Source: Liolophura sinensis
Lineage: Eukaryota > Mollusca > Polyplacophora > Chitonida > Chitonidae
Length of the DNA: 64,000 bases
NCBI RefSeq assembly: GCF_032854445.1
Contig: NC_088295.1
Span: forward strand, 21,129,385 to 21,193,384
Direction of reading: 5' to 3'
Part shown: positions 13,001-23,500 of the stretch, piece after piece
Layout of the letters: each line of letters opens with the position of its first letter
Numbering within the stretch: position 1 is the first letter of the stretch
Made by a program: the position numbers and the translations under genes
Notes under the pieces: generated by a model
Seen by the model: the letters and a program-made list of their open reading frames with translations, nothing else
Database searches by the model: none
Told to the model about the DNA's origin: nothing

Positions 13001-16000
13001 AATCTCTTAGAATAAATATCTCTGGTGAATTTGTGGATAACATCTGAAATCAGACAAGGCAGCATGTGTCACATTTTCAGTAAACTCTGAATAATCTCTG
13101 AATACATGTAATTTAATAGAAAGGAAGGTTTTAACACATCTCTCCCTTCCAGTATTAGAATGGCGTATTGTACCATGCATTAAGTTTGAATTTAGTTAGT
13201 TTGGAAGAGGGTGGAAACAGGCCCAAACGGCTCTTCTGACATGTTTGGTAACACTCAACTTTTAATCTGGAATTCTTACAAGGCCATGGGATACACCAAG
13301 TTAAAGAAACAAGAAACATGTACCCTATGCATATATGGCTAAAGGCAAAACCTTGATGTCAGCAGAAACAGCTGCGCTCTTGGCGTATATACATAACTTG
13401 CATCTGACTGATTAAAATTGTAACATGGCGGTGGTTTTGATTTTCTCCATGTGCATGTTTTAGGCTTGCTCATTCCAACCATGGGATACCTTACTGATAC
13501 AAGGTTATAGTTTGCTACAATGTCCAAGTGGTGACAAATGAGGGGACAGACATACTCCAAAAGGTTAATATATTCTTATGTTCCTTGTCAAAATTAAAGA
13601 TGGTGAAGATCTTTCCCGGAGACTTGACTTTCTCTACACACTGGACAGCACTAGGCCACAAGTGGCCTCTACAGAGTTTAGTGGAACGGAAATATAAAAA
13701 TGCCGTCAACCATCATCAAACAGTCCAAATAACAAAACCATTACACAGAAAATAGAGACAAAAGGAAGGATGACTCTAAAAGCTACATAAAACTTAAGGT
13801 TTAAAGTTTAAATACTTACTGATCTCATTATCAATTTCAACTGTAAGGTTGTTGGCCTCCACTATAAGTAAATACTCTGGATCTGCTTCAACTGGTCCAG
13901 ACACTACAAACATAATCAGAAGGGGACTGAAAGTGCAAGTACTCTCACAACTGTAACAATGTTCTTAAGCTAAAGACTTTAATTTAGATAGAAATAACCC
14001 TGCATACCTAACTGTAAATGCATCTACCAACAGTTTGTCGTGTCAACTGTTGTATGTTATAATGTATATCACTGAAGTAAAAGAACAGTGTGTAAATTTT
14101 GCGATTTTCATTTTGTCACTGGACAAGGTGTTGGCTGAATTGACAAAAGATTTATTTTTTTGATTGTTGTTTTACGCCGTACTCAAGAATATTTCACTTA
14201 TACTACAGCGGCCAGCATTATGGTGGAAGGAAACCGGGCAGAGCCCGGGCGAAACCCATGACCATCTGCAGGTTGTTGATAGACCTTCCCACGTACGGTG
14301 AGAGAGGAAGCCAGCATGAGTCGGACTTAAGCGCACAGCGACCGCATTGGTGAGAGACACCTGGGTCATTACGCTGTGCTAGCCAATAACCAACTGAGCC
14401 ATGGAGGCCCCGAATTAACAAAAGAGGACGACCAATTCTATGAAAAGAATGGCGAAATTTTAATAAATTTCAAGGGATAACTACTGATTCACAATGACTT
14501 AGGATCATTAAAACAGATAAAGAGTGCCTAGCAATGACCACACAATTTAAGTATTTTTTTGATCGTTTTCTTTTTACACCGTTAAGAATATCTCACTTAT
14601 ATGATGACGGCCGGAGTTACGGTGGGAGGAAACCAATTATAACATAAATGTGAGACTTTGTGAATAGCCTGAATTTTCCAGAATTGCCTGTTATCAATCA
14701 CTATACGTACATGTACGGCTTCACCTGTGTTATCCCAGGCAATCAACATTGCAAGATTGGCTCAACAGTCCACTTGATTGGTCAGTTTACCAGCGCCTTG
14801 TACAAGTAGGTTGTAACTGCACATCCAGAAGTTTCAAATTTGATTTGGTATGATAAAGAGATGGCCATAAATGACACATAAGAAACATACACATGTAGAG
14901 CATCACTATGACACCCAGTATGAAGGGTGACTGACAACTCGACAAATGGTTGTAGCAGTCAATAGTCTCCATCAATGTCATCAATTTGGGATAAAATGGT
15001 AATACAAGAACAAATACGCATTGAGGCTTACCATCTCTTTTCTTTGTTCCACTCTGGTATTTGTGAATTTGAGACAAAATTTCTTTCAGCTGAAAAAAAT
15101 CATATATCAATCTCAGTAATACAGACAAAACCATACAAGGTACGATAATTAAGCGTAAGTAAATAAAAATATAGGAATTTTAACACCGTAACAAATTCCT
15201 CAATGGCATTCATTTATATGCTCAGGGTTAGGCTTTTGTGGAAAAGGAAACCATACAGAGCTAGGGAAACTAACCATTACTTTTCTCAGATACACCTGAT
15301 TTAACAATATACTGACGTATCAAGCAGGTCAGCTTCACTCTTACTGCACATGAAATCTACGGTGTTGGAAGCAAAGAAATTTGATTTCTGACAGAAAGCT
15401 TCGGAAATGCATTATTGTAAGCACTGACCTGGTGTATTTATATGTCGATGAGGAGATCAATCCTATCTGTGCATTTCTGCATCTTTATTTTGTTGGCTTC
15501 GGTCAATACATACAGTACATCCATGTGTTTTCACTCCTCGGGTCTTGATCTCGGGGAACAAAAGCCTTGTTTGTATTCCACATAACCCCACTATCTCCTA
15601 TAATGTGGCGTGACATGTTTTCACAAGTCTTCTCTGACCTTTGACACACATTCGTAGATGACAGAGCTTGTAAAGTTGTACTGCTGACATTTCTAACTGA
15701 GTTGCTTCATCTAAAAGTTATCATGTTAACCATTTTCTTCAAAACTGTTGGAGTTATCCACAAAAGCGTTCCCACGTGATAATGTATTATAATGATAATG
15801 TTCGTATTGATGGGAGAATATGTGTGAGTAACTACGTAAGCAACCTACTTATATATAGCCGGACAGCAGATGACATATCTCAAGGAAATTCCCAAGTCAT
15901 GTGGTGGCCAGAGCTGCTGCTTACTCTAGTCTCATTTGTACCAGAGTAGGGTGAGGCTACAAGATCATACCAGTTGAGCCACACACATGCAGGTAGATCC

Positions 16001-16635
16001 ACACACACATGCATTATCAATAGTGACATATACGTTGAATTTAATTTACCTCCCTTAATCCTTACCATTCTAAGCTGAAGTATAGTAAAACACAAAATAA
16101 GAAACACTCTTCCACAATGTATACAGTTCATTTATTTGTTACCTGACACCATACTCAAGTCTTTTTCACTTTCAACCAGTGTTATGGGTGGGGGAAACTG
16201 GTGTGCCTGGAATAAACCACCAACCTTGTCCAGATACTCACAAAATTGTGACACATAGAGTTTCATGCTATATTGGTAGGCAGACAAGAGTGACCAAGGT
16301 ACCGCAAGCAGTGAGAAAGAGGTAATTATCTACAAATTCCATGTCTCGCTCCTCATGTATCTCATGGTTAGAGTCGTGCATCTTACCATTTGAGCCACAT
16401 TCAACTTCTCAAAGCATAAAAGTACCAGTACCAGCAAAACCAATGACTTCTGTAATACCTGATCGCTGTCCCGCAATTTAGCAACAGATCGGACAGAGGT
16501 TCGCCCCTTTGACATATCGGTTTCCATGAGAACATCTTCAACTTCTGTTAGTTCATTAAGAGCTTCGCTGTCAGTTTCTCCTAAGGCATCACCTCCCTCT
16601 TCTAGATCTGCCAGTAACTCGTCTGCCAATGACAT
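6937..16635 (-). CDS. PRPF31: PRPF31, U4/U6 snRNP-associated pre-mRNA splicing factor (complete, 13 exons)
   Basis: PRPF31 binds the 15.5K-U4 snRNA complex and bridges to PRPF6, which is needed to assemble the U4/U6.U5 tri-snRNP in the nucleus. Thirteen GT-AG exons join in consistent phase to 493 codons (human protein 499). Codons 1-59 are acidic and begin MSLADELLADLEE, as in vertebrates. Codons 60-150 form the helical region (VEANNLTVEI, KRFPELESLVP). The Nop domain follows with ATIMVVSVTASTTQG, IAPNLSIIVGAP, AGGLTNLSKMPSCN and RKKAARLVAAKCTLAARVDS. A basic nuclear-localisation stretch RKKRGGRRARKMKERLG sits near codon 351, where the human signal lies. The C-terminus has GFSLGTLGG, TASSVAFTPLQ and GLEIVNPQAAEK, then TGA. 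The start has A at -3 of the ATG and matches the family N-terminus. It is divergent to CK1. I saw no frame break or missing exon. Confidence 0.97.
7332..7500 (-). mobile_element. tRNA-derived SINE fragment in PRPF31 intron 12
   Basis: On the minus strand a tRNA-like head reads TGGCCTAATAGTTAGAGTGT (A box), GCCTCGAAGTTGGGGGACC, then GGATCAAACCTGGG (B box). A non-tRNA body follows (TCATACCAAAGACTTC, TTGCTGCCCCACTTGGC). CAATCCTGT on both sides (7332-7340, 7492-7500) is the target-site duplication. It is a different family from the MetaSINE-like copies. Confidence 0.8.
7845..7943 (-). CDS. PRPF31: PRPF31 exon 12
   Basis: 99 nt, phase 0 to 0, containing VWGGSTTVKKQIAGTASSVA and FTPLQ. Acceptor CTTGTAG, donor CAG|GTGAGA. 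Confidence 0.94.
7944..8345. other. PRPF31 intron 11, no feature seen
   Basis: AT-rich intron, nothing further recognised. Confidence 0.6.
8346..8477 (-). CDS. PRPF31: PRPF31 exon 11
   Basis: 132 nt, phase 0 to 0, coding IEEDAYQDDLGFSLGTLGGK, SGRVRG and KARISKTLQ. Acceptor TTTACAG, donor CAG|GTAACA. Confidence 0.95.
8478..8949. other. PRPF31 intron 10, no feature seen
   Basis: AT-rich intron, nothing further recognised. Confidence 0.6.
8950..9022 (-). CDS. PRPF31: PRPF31 exon 10
   Basis: 73 nt, phase 2 to 0, coding ARKMKERLGLTEMRRQANRM and NFAE. Acceptor TTTTCAG, donor GAG|GTCAGT. The second AG two bases on would break frame. Confidence 0.94.
9217..9495 (+). mobile_element. Full-length MetaSINE-like SINE with 14-bp target-site duplication
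   Basis: The element (9231-9481, 251 bp) lies in PRPF31 intron 9, antisense to the gene. It has a tRNA-like head (TGACCCAGGAGCC, B-box-like GTGAGTTCAGCTC), a body (GATGGTCGTGGGTTTCCC, ATAATGCTGGTCG) and the tail CACCAATCAAATAATTAAATAAA-like. TACAAGCTGCCTTG is repeated exactly at 9217-9230 and 9482-9495. Confidence 0.92.
9507..9566 (-). mobile_element. SINE 3'-end fragment
   Basis: TTTATTTGACTGTTGTTTAACTCC, then ACTCAAGAATATTTCACTC: an inverted, truncated 3' end of the same SINE family, just after the full copy. Confidence 0.75.
9732..9949 (-). CDS. PRPF31: PRPF31 exon 9
   Basis: 218 nt, phase 0 to 2, containing KKAARLVAAKCTLAARVDSF, WQEPPP-like LQEPPPVKQVKPL and the basic RKKRGGR. Acceptor TGTGTGCAG, donor AG|GTCAAT. 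Confidence 0.95.
9950..10551. other. PRPF31 intron 8, no feature seen
   Basis: AT-rich intron, nothing further recognised. Confidence 0.55.
10552..10709 (-). CDS. PRPF31: PRPF31 exon 8
   Basis: 158 nt, phase 1 to 0, containing GGLTNLSKMPSCNIQVLGAQ and GFSSTAIQPHTGYVFHSEIV, the RNP-binding part of the Nop domain. Acceptor TTATTCCAG, donor GCG|GTAAGG. Confidence 0.95.
10710..11745. other. PRPF31 intron 7, no feature seen
   Basis: About 1 kb of AT-rich intron. Two plus-strand open frames of 68-69 codons have no recognisable content. Confidence 0.55.
11746..11863 (-). CDS. PRPF31: PRPF31 exon 7
   Basis: 118 nt, phase 0 to 1, containing FEYVESRMSFIAPNLSIIVG and AKLM. Acceptor TTTGCAG, donor G|GTAAGT. 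Confidence 0.94.
12044..12095 (-). CDS. PRPF31: PRPF31 exon 6
   Basis: Short 52-nt exon, phase 2 to 0, coding SELGEEDMALVIEACDM after the split Gly. Acceptor ATTGGTAG, donor ATG|GTAGGT. The phases and the family match (EEACDM) decide its limits. Confidence 0.88.
12460..12569 (-). CDS. PRPF31: PRPF31 exon 5
   Basis: 110 nt, phase 0 to 2, containing TPATIMVVSVTASTTQG, the start of the Nop domain. Acceptor GTTTTCAG, donor GG|GTTAGT. Confidence 0.93.
12946..13043 (-). CDS. PRPF31: PRPF31 exon 4
   Basis: 98 nt, phase 1 to 0, containing VIHKFTRDIYSKRFPELES. Acceptor GATTTCAG, donor AAG|GTAGGA. Confidence 0.93.
13044..13819. other. PRPF31 intron 3, no feature seen
   Basis: AT-rich intron. Overlapping open frames of 64-75 codons on both strands at 13339-13755 have no recognisable domain. 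Confidence 0.55.
13820..13903 (-). CDS. PRPF31: PRPF31 exon 3
   Basis: 84 nt, phase 1 to phase 1, coding SGPVEADPEYLLIVEANNL and the following helix. Acceptor TTTGTAG, donor A|GTAAGT. Confidence 0.92.
14137..14425 (-). mobile_element. Full-length MetaSINE-like SINE with near-perfect TSD
   Basis: The element (14151-14411, 261 bp) is in PRPF31 intron 2 in the gene's own orientation. From its 5' end it reads GGGGCCTCCATGGCTCAGTT, then TGACCCAGGTGTCTC, and finishes with GTACGGCGTAAAACAACAATC. GAATTGACAAAAGA (14137-14150) and GAATTAACAAAAGA (14412-14425) are the target-site duplication. Confidence 0.9.
14551..14634 (-). mobile_element. SINE 3'-end fragment
   Basis: Inverted 3' domain (GTTTTCTTTTTACACCGTTAAG on plus, then GGCCGGAGTTACGGTGGGAGG), truncated, in PRPF31 intron 2. 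Confidence 0.7.
15032..15089 (-). CDS. PRPF31: PRPF31 exon 2
   Basis: 58 nt, LKEILSQIHKYQSGTKKRD. Acceptor TTTTTTCAG, donor G|GTAAGC, ends in phase 1. Confidence 0.9.
16130..16225 (-). mobile_element. SINE 3'-end fragment, diverged
   Basis: TTTATTTGTTACCTGACACC, then ACTCAAGTCTTTTTCACTT and GTGTTATGGGTGGGGGAAAC match the inverted 3' domain of the MetaSINE-like family. It lies in PRPF31 intron 1. Confidence 0.6.
16459..16635 (-). CDS. PRPF31: PRPF31 exon 1 (coding part)
   Basis: Codons 1-59, acidic N-terminus ending KLRDSDQ. Donor CAG|GTATTA; ends in phase 0. A possible acceptor TTGCAG|AGAAG at about 16657 suggests an extra 5' UTR intron. Confidence 0.92.
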
Positions 16636-17461
16636 GGTTGGGGATCCTCTTTCTTCTCTGCAACACAATGTGGCTAATTTATTTATCTGTCTGGTCTTTA
16701 AAGGAAGGGAAAGCAAAACATGAAATATAAGGATCTCATCAACAAGATGTAATCTGTACATAATGTGTGTACTTTTTTCACACAGAAAAGAGCATAAAAA
16801 TGTTCAAATTATAACATCGACTTTTAAGTGCCATATTTGTGCGATTGTGTAAACGAATTGGACATTGTATCCTCATCAATGCCGGTAGGCCTATACGTAT
16901 CTCATTCTGAAAATTGTTCGGATACCAATAAATTACCTATCCAATCTCAATTTTACGTGAAACAGATTTCAAGAGAGCAGTTACTTTTAAATGCTTTTAA
17001 TTGCTTTCGCTGGTGAGTTCGCTGGAGTTTGAATGAAACCAGTTGGGGCGATAACTACATATCTTCACCCTACATCCACGCACGTTTTTCGTCAAGCACC
17101 GCTCATAAATGTGGCATCCGGGTTATTTCAAGTAGGAAGTAACGCTGTCGCGCTTGCGCGAATAGGTCAGCAACCAGTATTGAAAGAAGTAAATAATGGC
17201 GGAGATTTAGCGGACTGGATAGCTTTGCAATCTATATCATCACACGCAAGCCGTCTATAGTTGCTGCATATAATACATAGAAATCCAAAGACAGATTATC
17301 GATTTACTGATTTATGGGGGAATTGTGACGGTTATCAAACAGGTAAAGTGTCCAACTGTCTTTTTTGTCGAGATACCCTCCTTCGAAATTGTTTGTGTTT
17401 TCTTTCTATGTCAAACGATTTTGGGCAACTTAGATATTTCTTTTGATGTGTTTGAACAGGC
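16636..17461. promoter_or_regulatory. Head-to-head promoter region of PRPF31 and CK1
   Basis: 826 bp separate the two start codons, which point away from each other. A GC-richer island at about 17070-17210 contains a near-perfect dyad TCGCGC-TT-GCGCGA (17148-17161, NRF1-like), AGGAAGT (17134-17140, ETS-like) and AATGGCGG (17195-17202, YY1-like). These factor names are motif resemblances. I saw no TATA box at a convincing position. The layout is typical of housekeeping bidirectional promoters. Confidence 0.6.
17343..17459 (+). other. Possible 117-nt intron in the CK1 5' UTR
   Basis: Donor ACAG|GTAAAG at 17343 and acceptor TTTGAACAG at 17451-17459 fall just before the start codon, leaving GC-ATG at the start of the coding exon. 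It is splice-site evidence only. Confidence 0.45.
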
Positions 17462-17537
17462 ATGGAGTTGCGAGTTGGCAACAAATATCGTTTAGGTAGA
17501 AAGATCGGCAGTGGTTCGTTTGGAGATATTTACCTTG
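17462..17537 (+). CDS. CSNK1D/CSNK1E: CK1 exon 1
   Basis: Codons 1-25 plus one base: [20 protein letters not shown] and GDIYL. Donor G|GTGAGT, phase 1. Confidence 0.97.
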
Positions 17538-20500
17538 GTGAGTATGCATCGAAAAATGTACTCCATTATTTTTTTGACATTTATGTCACATCTTCAGCAT
17601 TCAAAGTCGACCTCGAATTAACTAATAAGGCTCAAAGACCAGTCTCAAATACACTTAGAAAAAAAAATATTGGAGATTTGGGCTTTGTATCCATACTTTT
17701 CTTCATCTACATGTTTGTATCAGAGAAGAAACTTTGTTGTTGAGAATGTCAAATTTCGCCGTGATGAGGAGCCTGATTTCCGTGAAATGAATCAGCAATG
17801 AATCTGATTAGGGTACTTTCCAAGTTCCTGTATTTTAGGTTTGTACCCTGTAGCTGTCAGTTTTGTGAAAAAGTATTACATATTTCATAAAGGGACTGTA
17901 CTATCATGTATGTGGAATTTTCGGGATCATTTAGTAAATATGATAGATCTTGACCTTGTCTTTGTTAGTATACCATGACTGACTAGAAAACCATTTACAC
18001 ATTTGTCTCTGTTCTACAGTTCCATTGCCATTTTCATAATGATAGAAGAGTGACTTTCCATAATCCTTAAACTGCTCATGGCTTTGGTTTCTAAATCACT
18101 TGTCACTTTGAAGGTGTCCTAAGCTGCACCATCACATATAATGATAAGTTAAATGTTCTGTGACTGTTCTAGACACAGGGCACTTTTCACACTTTTTTGC
18201 CAGACTTTCATTTTGGAAAGCCTGTTTATTTGAGAATTTATCTCCTGACTTTTAAAATACAGTCACATGTTACATTGTACAAAAATTCTGATTCTCCATT
18301 GACTAGACTGTTAGATGCCCACCAATAAGCCGTAATTGAGTTATGAGGAAATCATGCGACAACCACAGGATTTTGGAACTAAAAGATAACAGATTGAGGG
18401 AAGGCATGTCATTGTACACTGTTTTTGCAGGGACCTCTTCTGTTTATTTTATCCTTGTGACGAATGCACCCCAATGTAAAGAATTCATAGGCTTACTTTG
18501 TAGACATATAAGAAATCAGAAGGATGAGTTATTTTCCAATATACCTGCATCTGTTACCCATAGATTGCAAAATCCTGCATGGCTCTCACAATATTTCTGC
18601 AGAACTAGATTAGGGCTTATTAGAAATGATGAGGATGTGCATGCATGTTTTCGATCTGAAAACCACAGTGCTGGTTTAATTTTTATTTTTGATCAAAATG
18701 TGTGATTATTTTTGCAGAAGTGCACTACTCTTCCAAATTTTAGCAGAGGAGTACTATAAGTTACCCCATCCCTGTAAGTTTGACACAGCATTTTATCCTG
18801 CCTCCTGGCGAAAATGCCACAAGACTGCGAAACGGGGGTGTGGCATTAGTCAGGAAAGAGGATAAAGTTCAGTATCAAACAAGGGATTGGGCACTGAATT
18901 TATTTCTATAAGCAGCCTTACAATGAAAATAGCAAATATAACACTAAAGGTCTTGATTTCGAAAAAAAAATGGTTTAAATTTTTGAAATTTGCGTATAAT
19001 ATAACTGTATAACGCACAGAGTAGTGATATAACCATGAAACAGAATGGTATTTGAGACGGTGTTTCAGAATAACTGATTTCAAGCAGTAGGCTTACACAT
19101 ACACCGATGCATAAAATTCTCTGCAAGCCAGGGTGTGCACAGTCCTTGAAACTCCTGGAAAAATACAACTTCAATTTCAAGTACTTGAAAGTCCTTAAAA
19201 AAGACAAATACTCCTGGAAACTTCTTGAAAATGGGCGTTTGTCCCGAACTTAAATATTCTCTGCTGACTGCCGAGTCAGTATAATCGGGAGCTCGCTGAT
19301 AATTCTTGCATATTCAGGGCCTCTGGTGGCATTCGCCATTGTCGCAAATTTAGAACAATTTTCTGAAATGGCAATAAAATTTGAAAAAATGCGAATGTTT
19401 TTAGCAACAAATTTATTTACCTAAGAAAAAATTCAGACGTTGTACAAAATCTACAATGAGAGTTTTTTGAGGTTTTTAGCAGATTTTTGCAATATTTCTT
19501 ATGAAAATAATCCACCTACTTTTATTTCAAACAGCCTCATCTTGGCGAAAAAACAACACAGTTGTATGGCGATTACTTGACAGAAATCTACAAAGGGGGG
19601 TCAGCATTGTTGCAAGTTGACTTCATTTTTGTTAAATAACGAATGAAAATCATGGCATTTTGGGGGATGCCTTTCATCGCCAAATGTAAAAAAAAAAGAA
19701 AGACTATATGAAGTTACCTCCCATGAAAAATTTAAACCTTTCCACTTAATGAACTATTTTTTTGGGATCCAAAGTAAATTAAATGTTTCAGAATATGTAC
19801 GCCCTCTGGTTCTCTCCTGTCAGATTCTGTTACTCCAATGTACTGATCATAATGTTGCATTTAAATAAACTGAATTTACAAATTGATTTCGTAACAAATT
19901 TTTCAGATAGAGCAAATTAAATTTTACTAGGATCCTACAGATAGGTTGAAAAACGGATTGATTTTTTTTTTCAAAAAAGAAAAACATGCTGCAAAGCATT
20001 GGTACATTGTTTTGAGTGCAGCTCTAAATGTAACGTTCTAAATGTCAACTCCAGACATAGGGAGACCAAACTGATTCTAGCAGCTACACCAAGGCAGATA
20101 AAAACGAATTACAGGAGACCTACAAGAGTCATGGCCGCTAAAGAAGTATGGCTGAAGAAAAATAGTACTTACTACAAAATCTGATGAGTGACTAAAGTGA
20201 CTGGATAAAAAAAATACTGACCCAGAGGAAGCCCTGCATAAGGATATATGGCTTTCATTTTTTTAACTGAAGTAAGGCCTGGTGAAAGAATGTGTCGCAT
20301 TACAGAGGTGAAGGGCAGATATTTTTTGCAAAAGCAAGCCTACTTTTCAATATACATGTACATCCATGCAAATTAAAGCATCTATAATTCAGACTTAAAA
20401 TATAGTCTGTAATGCACACCATGGTATGTTTAAACTAGCCATGAAAATGACAAAAACTCTAGGAAAACTCCTTGAATTTCATTTTCATATACCTGTACGA

Positions 20501-23500
20501 ACCCTGTAAGCACTCAGCTTTCACAAGTAACCAAGTAGACTACTATATAACCAAGCAAAGAGTTATCCAAAGGAAATCCATGCTGATGTACTGAATCAAA
20601 AAATAAAGAATGAAATTGGGATACAGACTGCGGGAAATCAGGTCACAGTGTAATGTCAAATATAGGTCAACTGGAAGACAGACGTCGGAAAGTTCAACTT
20701 CTGTAAGATACAGATGTAAAATAGTAGTGTTCTATTTTAATAATAATTTTGTGGGAGTGGATGTTCAACTTAAAGTGAACAAAAAGTCTGCCACTATATA
20801 TACATAGAAGAAAGGATATGTAAAAAAATTCTATGAAGTTTTGAAAGCTGAGAAGATGAAGTTCAGCATTGGGAATATGGGACTGACGGACAATTCACTC
20901 TCCGAGTAGTCATTTTATACACGTCCTTATGAACTTGGCCAATCACGAGTGCTGAAAGTGTCATGTGATAATTGGCTGTCGCATCAAAAAACCTATTAGC
21001 TCTCGATTGTTGTTGTGGTTTCTTATTGTGGATAGACAAATATGGAAGCAATAAATTGGATTTTACCATTAAAGTGTCAAACTGATGCATTTTGAACCAC
21101 ACATTTATGAGCAGGGAACTGGGAATGGCTGCCCATTTCACAATGCATACATGTTGGGTAGGAGGCAGTAGTAACTTGTCAGGGTGAACTGGCAAGAAAA
21201 TCTCCTCTGAAGAGTCATTGAAGAAAAATATTGTGACTTTGCATTGCTTTTCCTCAGCATAGTCAGATTTATTACAAAACTATCTTAAACCAAAATCTGA
21301 ATGAAAGGGTGTGTCATCAATAAGAAGATCCTGCTGTGTTCTGTAATTTCCCTGATGTCGGTACAGCTGGCAAGGCCAAATGCTTACACCCTTGCTGGAA
21401 GAAGATGAGCAAGACACTATGCGTGTGTCCATGAACATTGACCTGACCAAGCGCCAAACCAGAAGGATCATCAGATTTTTAAACACAGGACAGAGCTGTT
21501 ACTCTTTGATTAGATATCAGGCGTTTTTGTTTGTAGTTTTTGATTGTGACATTGTTTAATGCTGATAAGGTACGAGAGAGCTCCTAGGTTTTGTGATGTC
21601 ACTCTAGATAGGTATAACATGGCAGAAGGCACTGATGATGGTTTGCTATTTATGTTGTTGATTACCGGTGTAGAATTTTTAAAAATATTTTTAGAACATT
21701 GCTGAAATACTACTTTATACTACTTTATTAATTCAGTTTTAGTGGCTGACTTTATGCGCACTTTAATGATGTTACATCCAGAGAATATCAGCAAATCTCA
21801 GCAACCATTTAAAATCACAAAAGAGGTTGTTTTGTCCACTTCCCTGCAGTCAATTTAGGCCAAGTGCAAAGTTGTTGTACTGTAGGCCTACATGTGAGTT
21901 GTAACTGGTGGATATCCGAGGCTGATAGATTTCTGTGGGATTTCTAGACTGGTCTGGCTTCTGATGAGGACGACATAGGTAATTCATATCACGGATGTTA
22001 CTGCAATGGATTCACAAAATCTCACTCCATTTATATGTACACTGAATGAGAAATTCAATTACCTGCACCATTTTGTCTTGCCCAAAACATCATCTGACAG
22101 AGACTGAAAAATTGTTGAGTACGACGTTAAACCCCAAGCACTCGCTCATCTGACAGACTTTTTTGTTGGTGACATTTGGTTTGCTCTTGTTGTGAGTGTG
22201 ATTTTTGCTTGTGGAGTACAACATCAACAAGACTTTTACCCCATTTTTGTTTAGGTCTTATCAAAATGAACAATACTTAATTGTATATAGGTAAGATCGG
22301 AATATGTAATATTAACAAGCTACACTGTTACTGAAACAAATATGTGAATGTAACTCCGGTTCAATATTTTTACACATTTTTAAAGTATTGGTAGAAATAT
22401 AAAGAGGGTTTTCATTTTTAGGGGTCAACGTAGGTTAACCTGCGAGACACCTATTTATTATTCCACCCATTTTGTGAAGCCTCTACAGCTTAGACGATTA
22501 GACTTGAAATTTTACACCAAAATTCCCTTATACTTGTTAATTTTATAGCATATGTGTTTATATTTGTTTTGATGAACCAGTGAACGAATTGGTTTAAAAT
22601 TCCTGGACTTTTTCTAGATATAGTATGTTCACTAAAATAAAAAATTCAAAAAAATTCACTTCCGGTAAAAACTGTGAAAGCTTGACTTCAGTTGAATTTA
22701 TGACCTCATATCTAATTTTGAACTTAACACTTCTCTTTTTGGTGATTCTGAATCCCTTGTCGTCTGTCTATCTTTTAACTTTTTGAGATGTAACCCAGAA
22801 ACTAAAATTCAGTTACGTAATTTCAGTGGCCAAAGTGAACCAAATTGTAGCCCAAGAGATGCCCTGTCTGTAAGGTGGAGACTGATGTGAGCTACGGTCA
22901 ATATATTTTTTTTCTTTCAGAAATATGTTTAAGCTGTTGCTTCAACATTGAGTTAGACAGCAGTGGGACAGATATGCGCTATTTTTGACTTGCTGTTTTT
23001 TTTCTGAACTGTCCTTTATTTCCCAAATGATTGTGCACTTAACTATGACTATGGTGTCTCTTATTTGATGGAGTACAATGGTAATTACGCTAACAAATGA
23101 TGTGGCCTTCAGCTGAATTGAATTTGGAAAGGAGAAGTTTCTAGACCCCAACTATCTGGAGAGAGAACATTTACTCATTGCAAGTATACGACATTTATCT
23201 GAAACATTTTCACAGGTTATTTAAGCAAGTGAACAACAGCTTTTGAAATAGTGGGTTGGAATATTAGATTTAAAAGAAAAAAAAATACACCTGTACCCGA
23301 CTTGAGTCGGGATAGTGGACTGGCAGTTTTTCAATCTTGGGTAAGTCAGTGTTATTCATTGTGCCTAATTGTTTTTTATTTTTTTTTTTTGTGGGGGGTG
23401 GGGGTGGGGGGAGAGGTATGTGTGGAAGGTAGGATGATGTAACAGCAACAGTATTATTCTGTGCCTTTTTTGTTTGCCTTTAAAAAGGCACTTTTTAGGG

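Noticed and set aside
18343-18705. 120-codon open frame in CK1 intron 1
   Set aside because: There is no recognisable domain, no splice context and no neighbouring related exon. The length is within chance.
20863-21195. 110-codon open frame on the minus strand
   Set aside because: The peptide is not recognised. It may be a worn transposon, but nothing in it supports that firmly.
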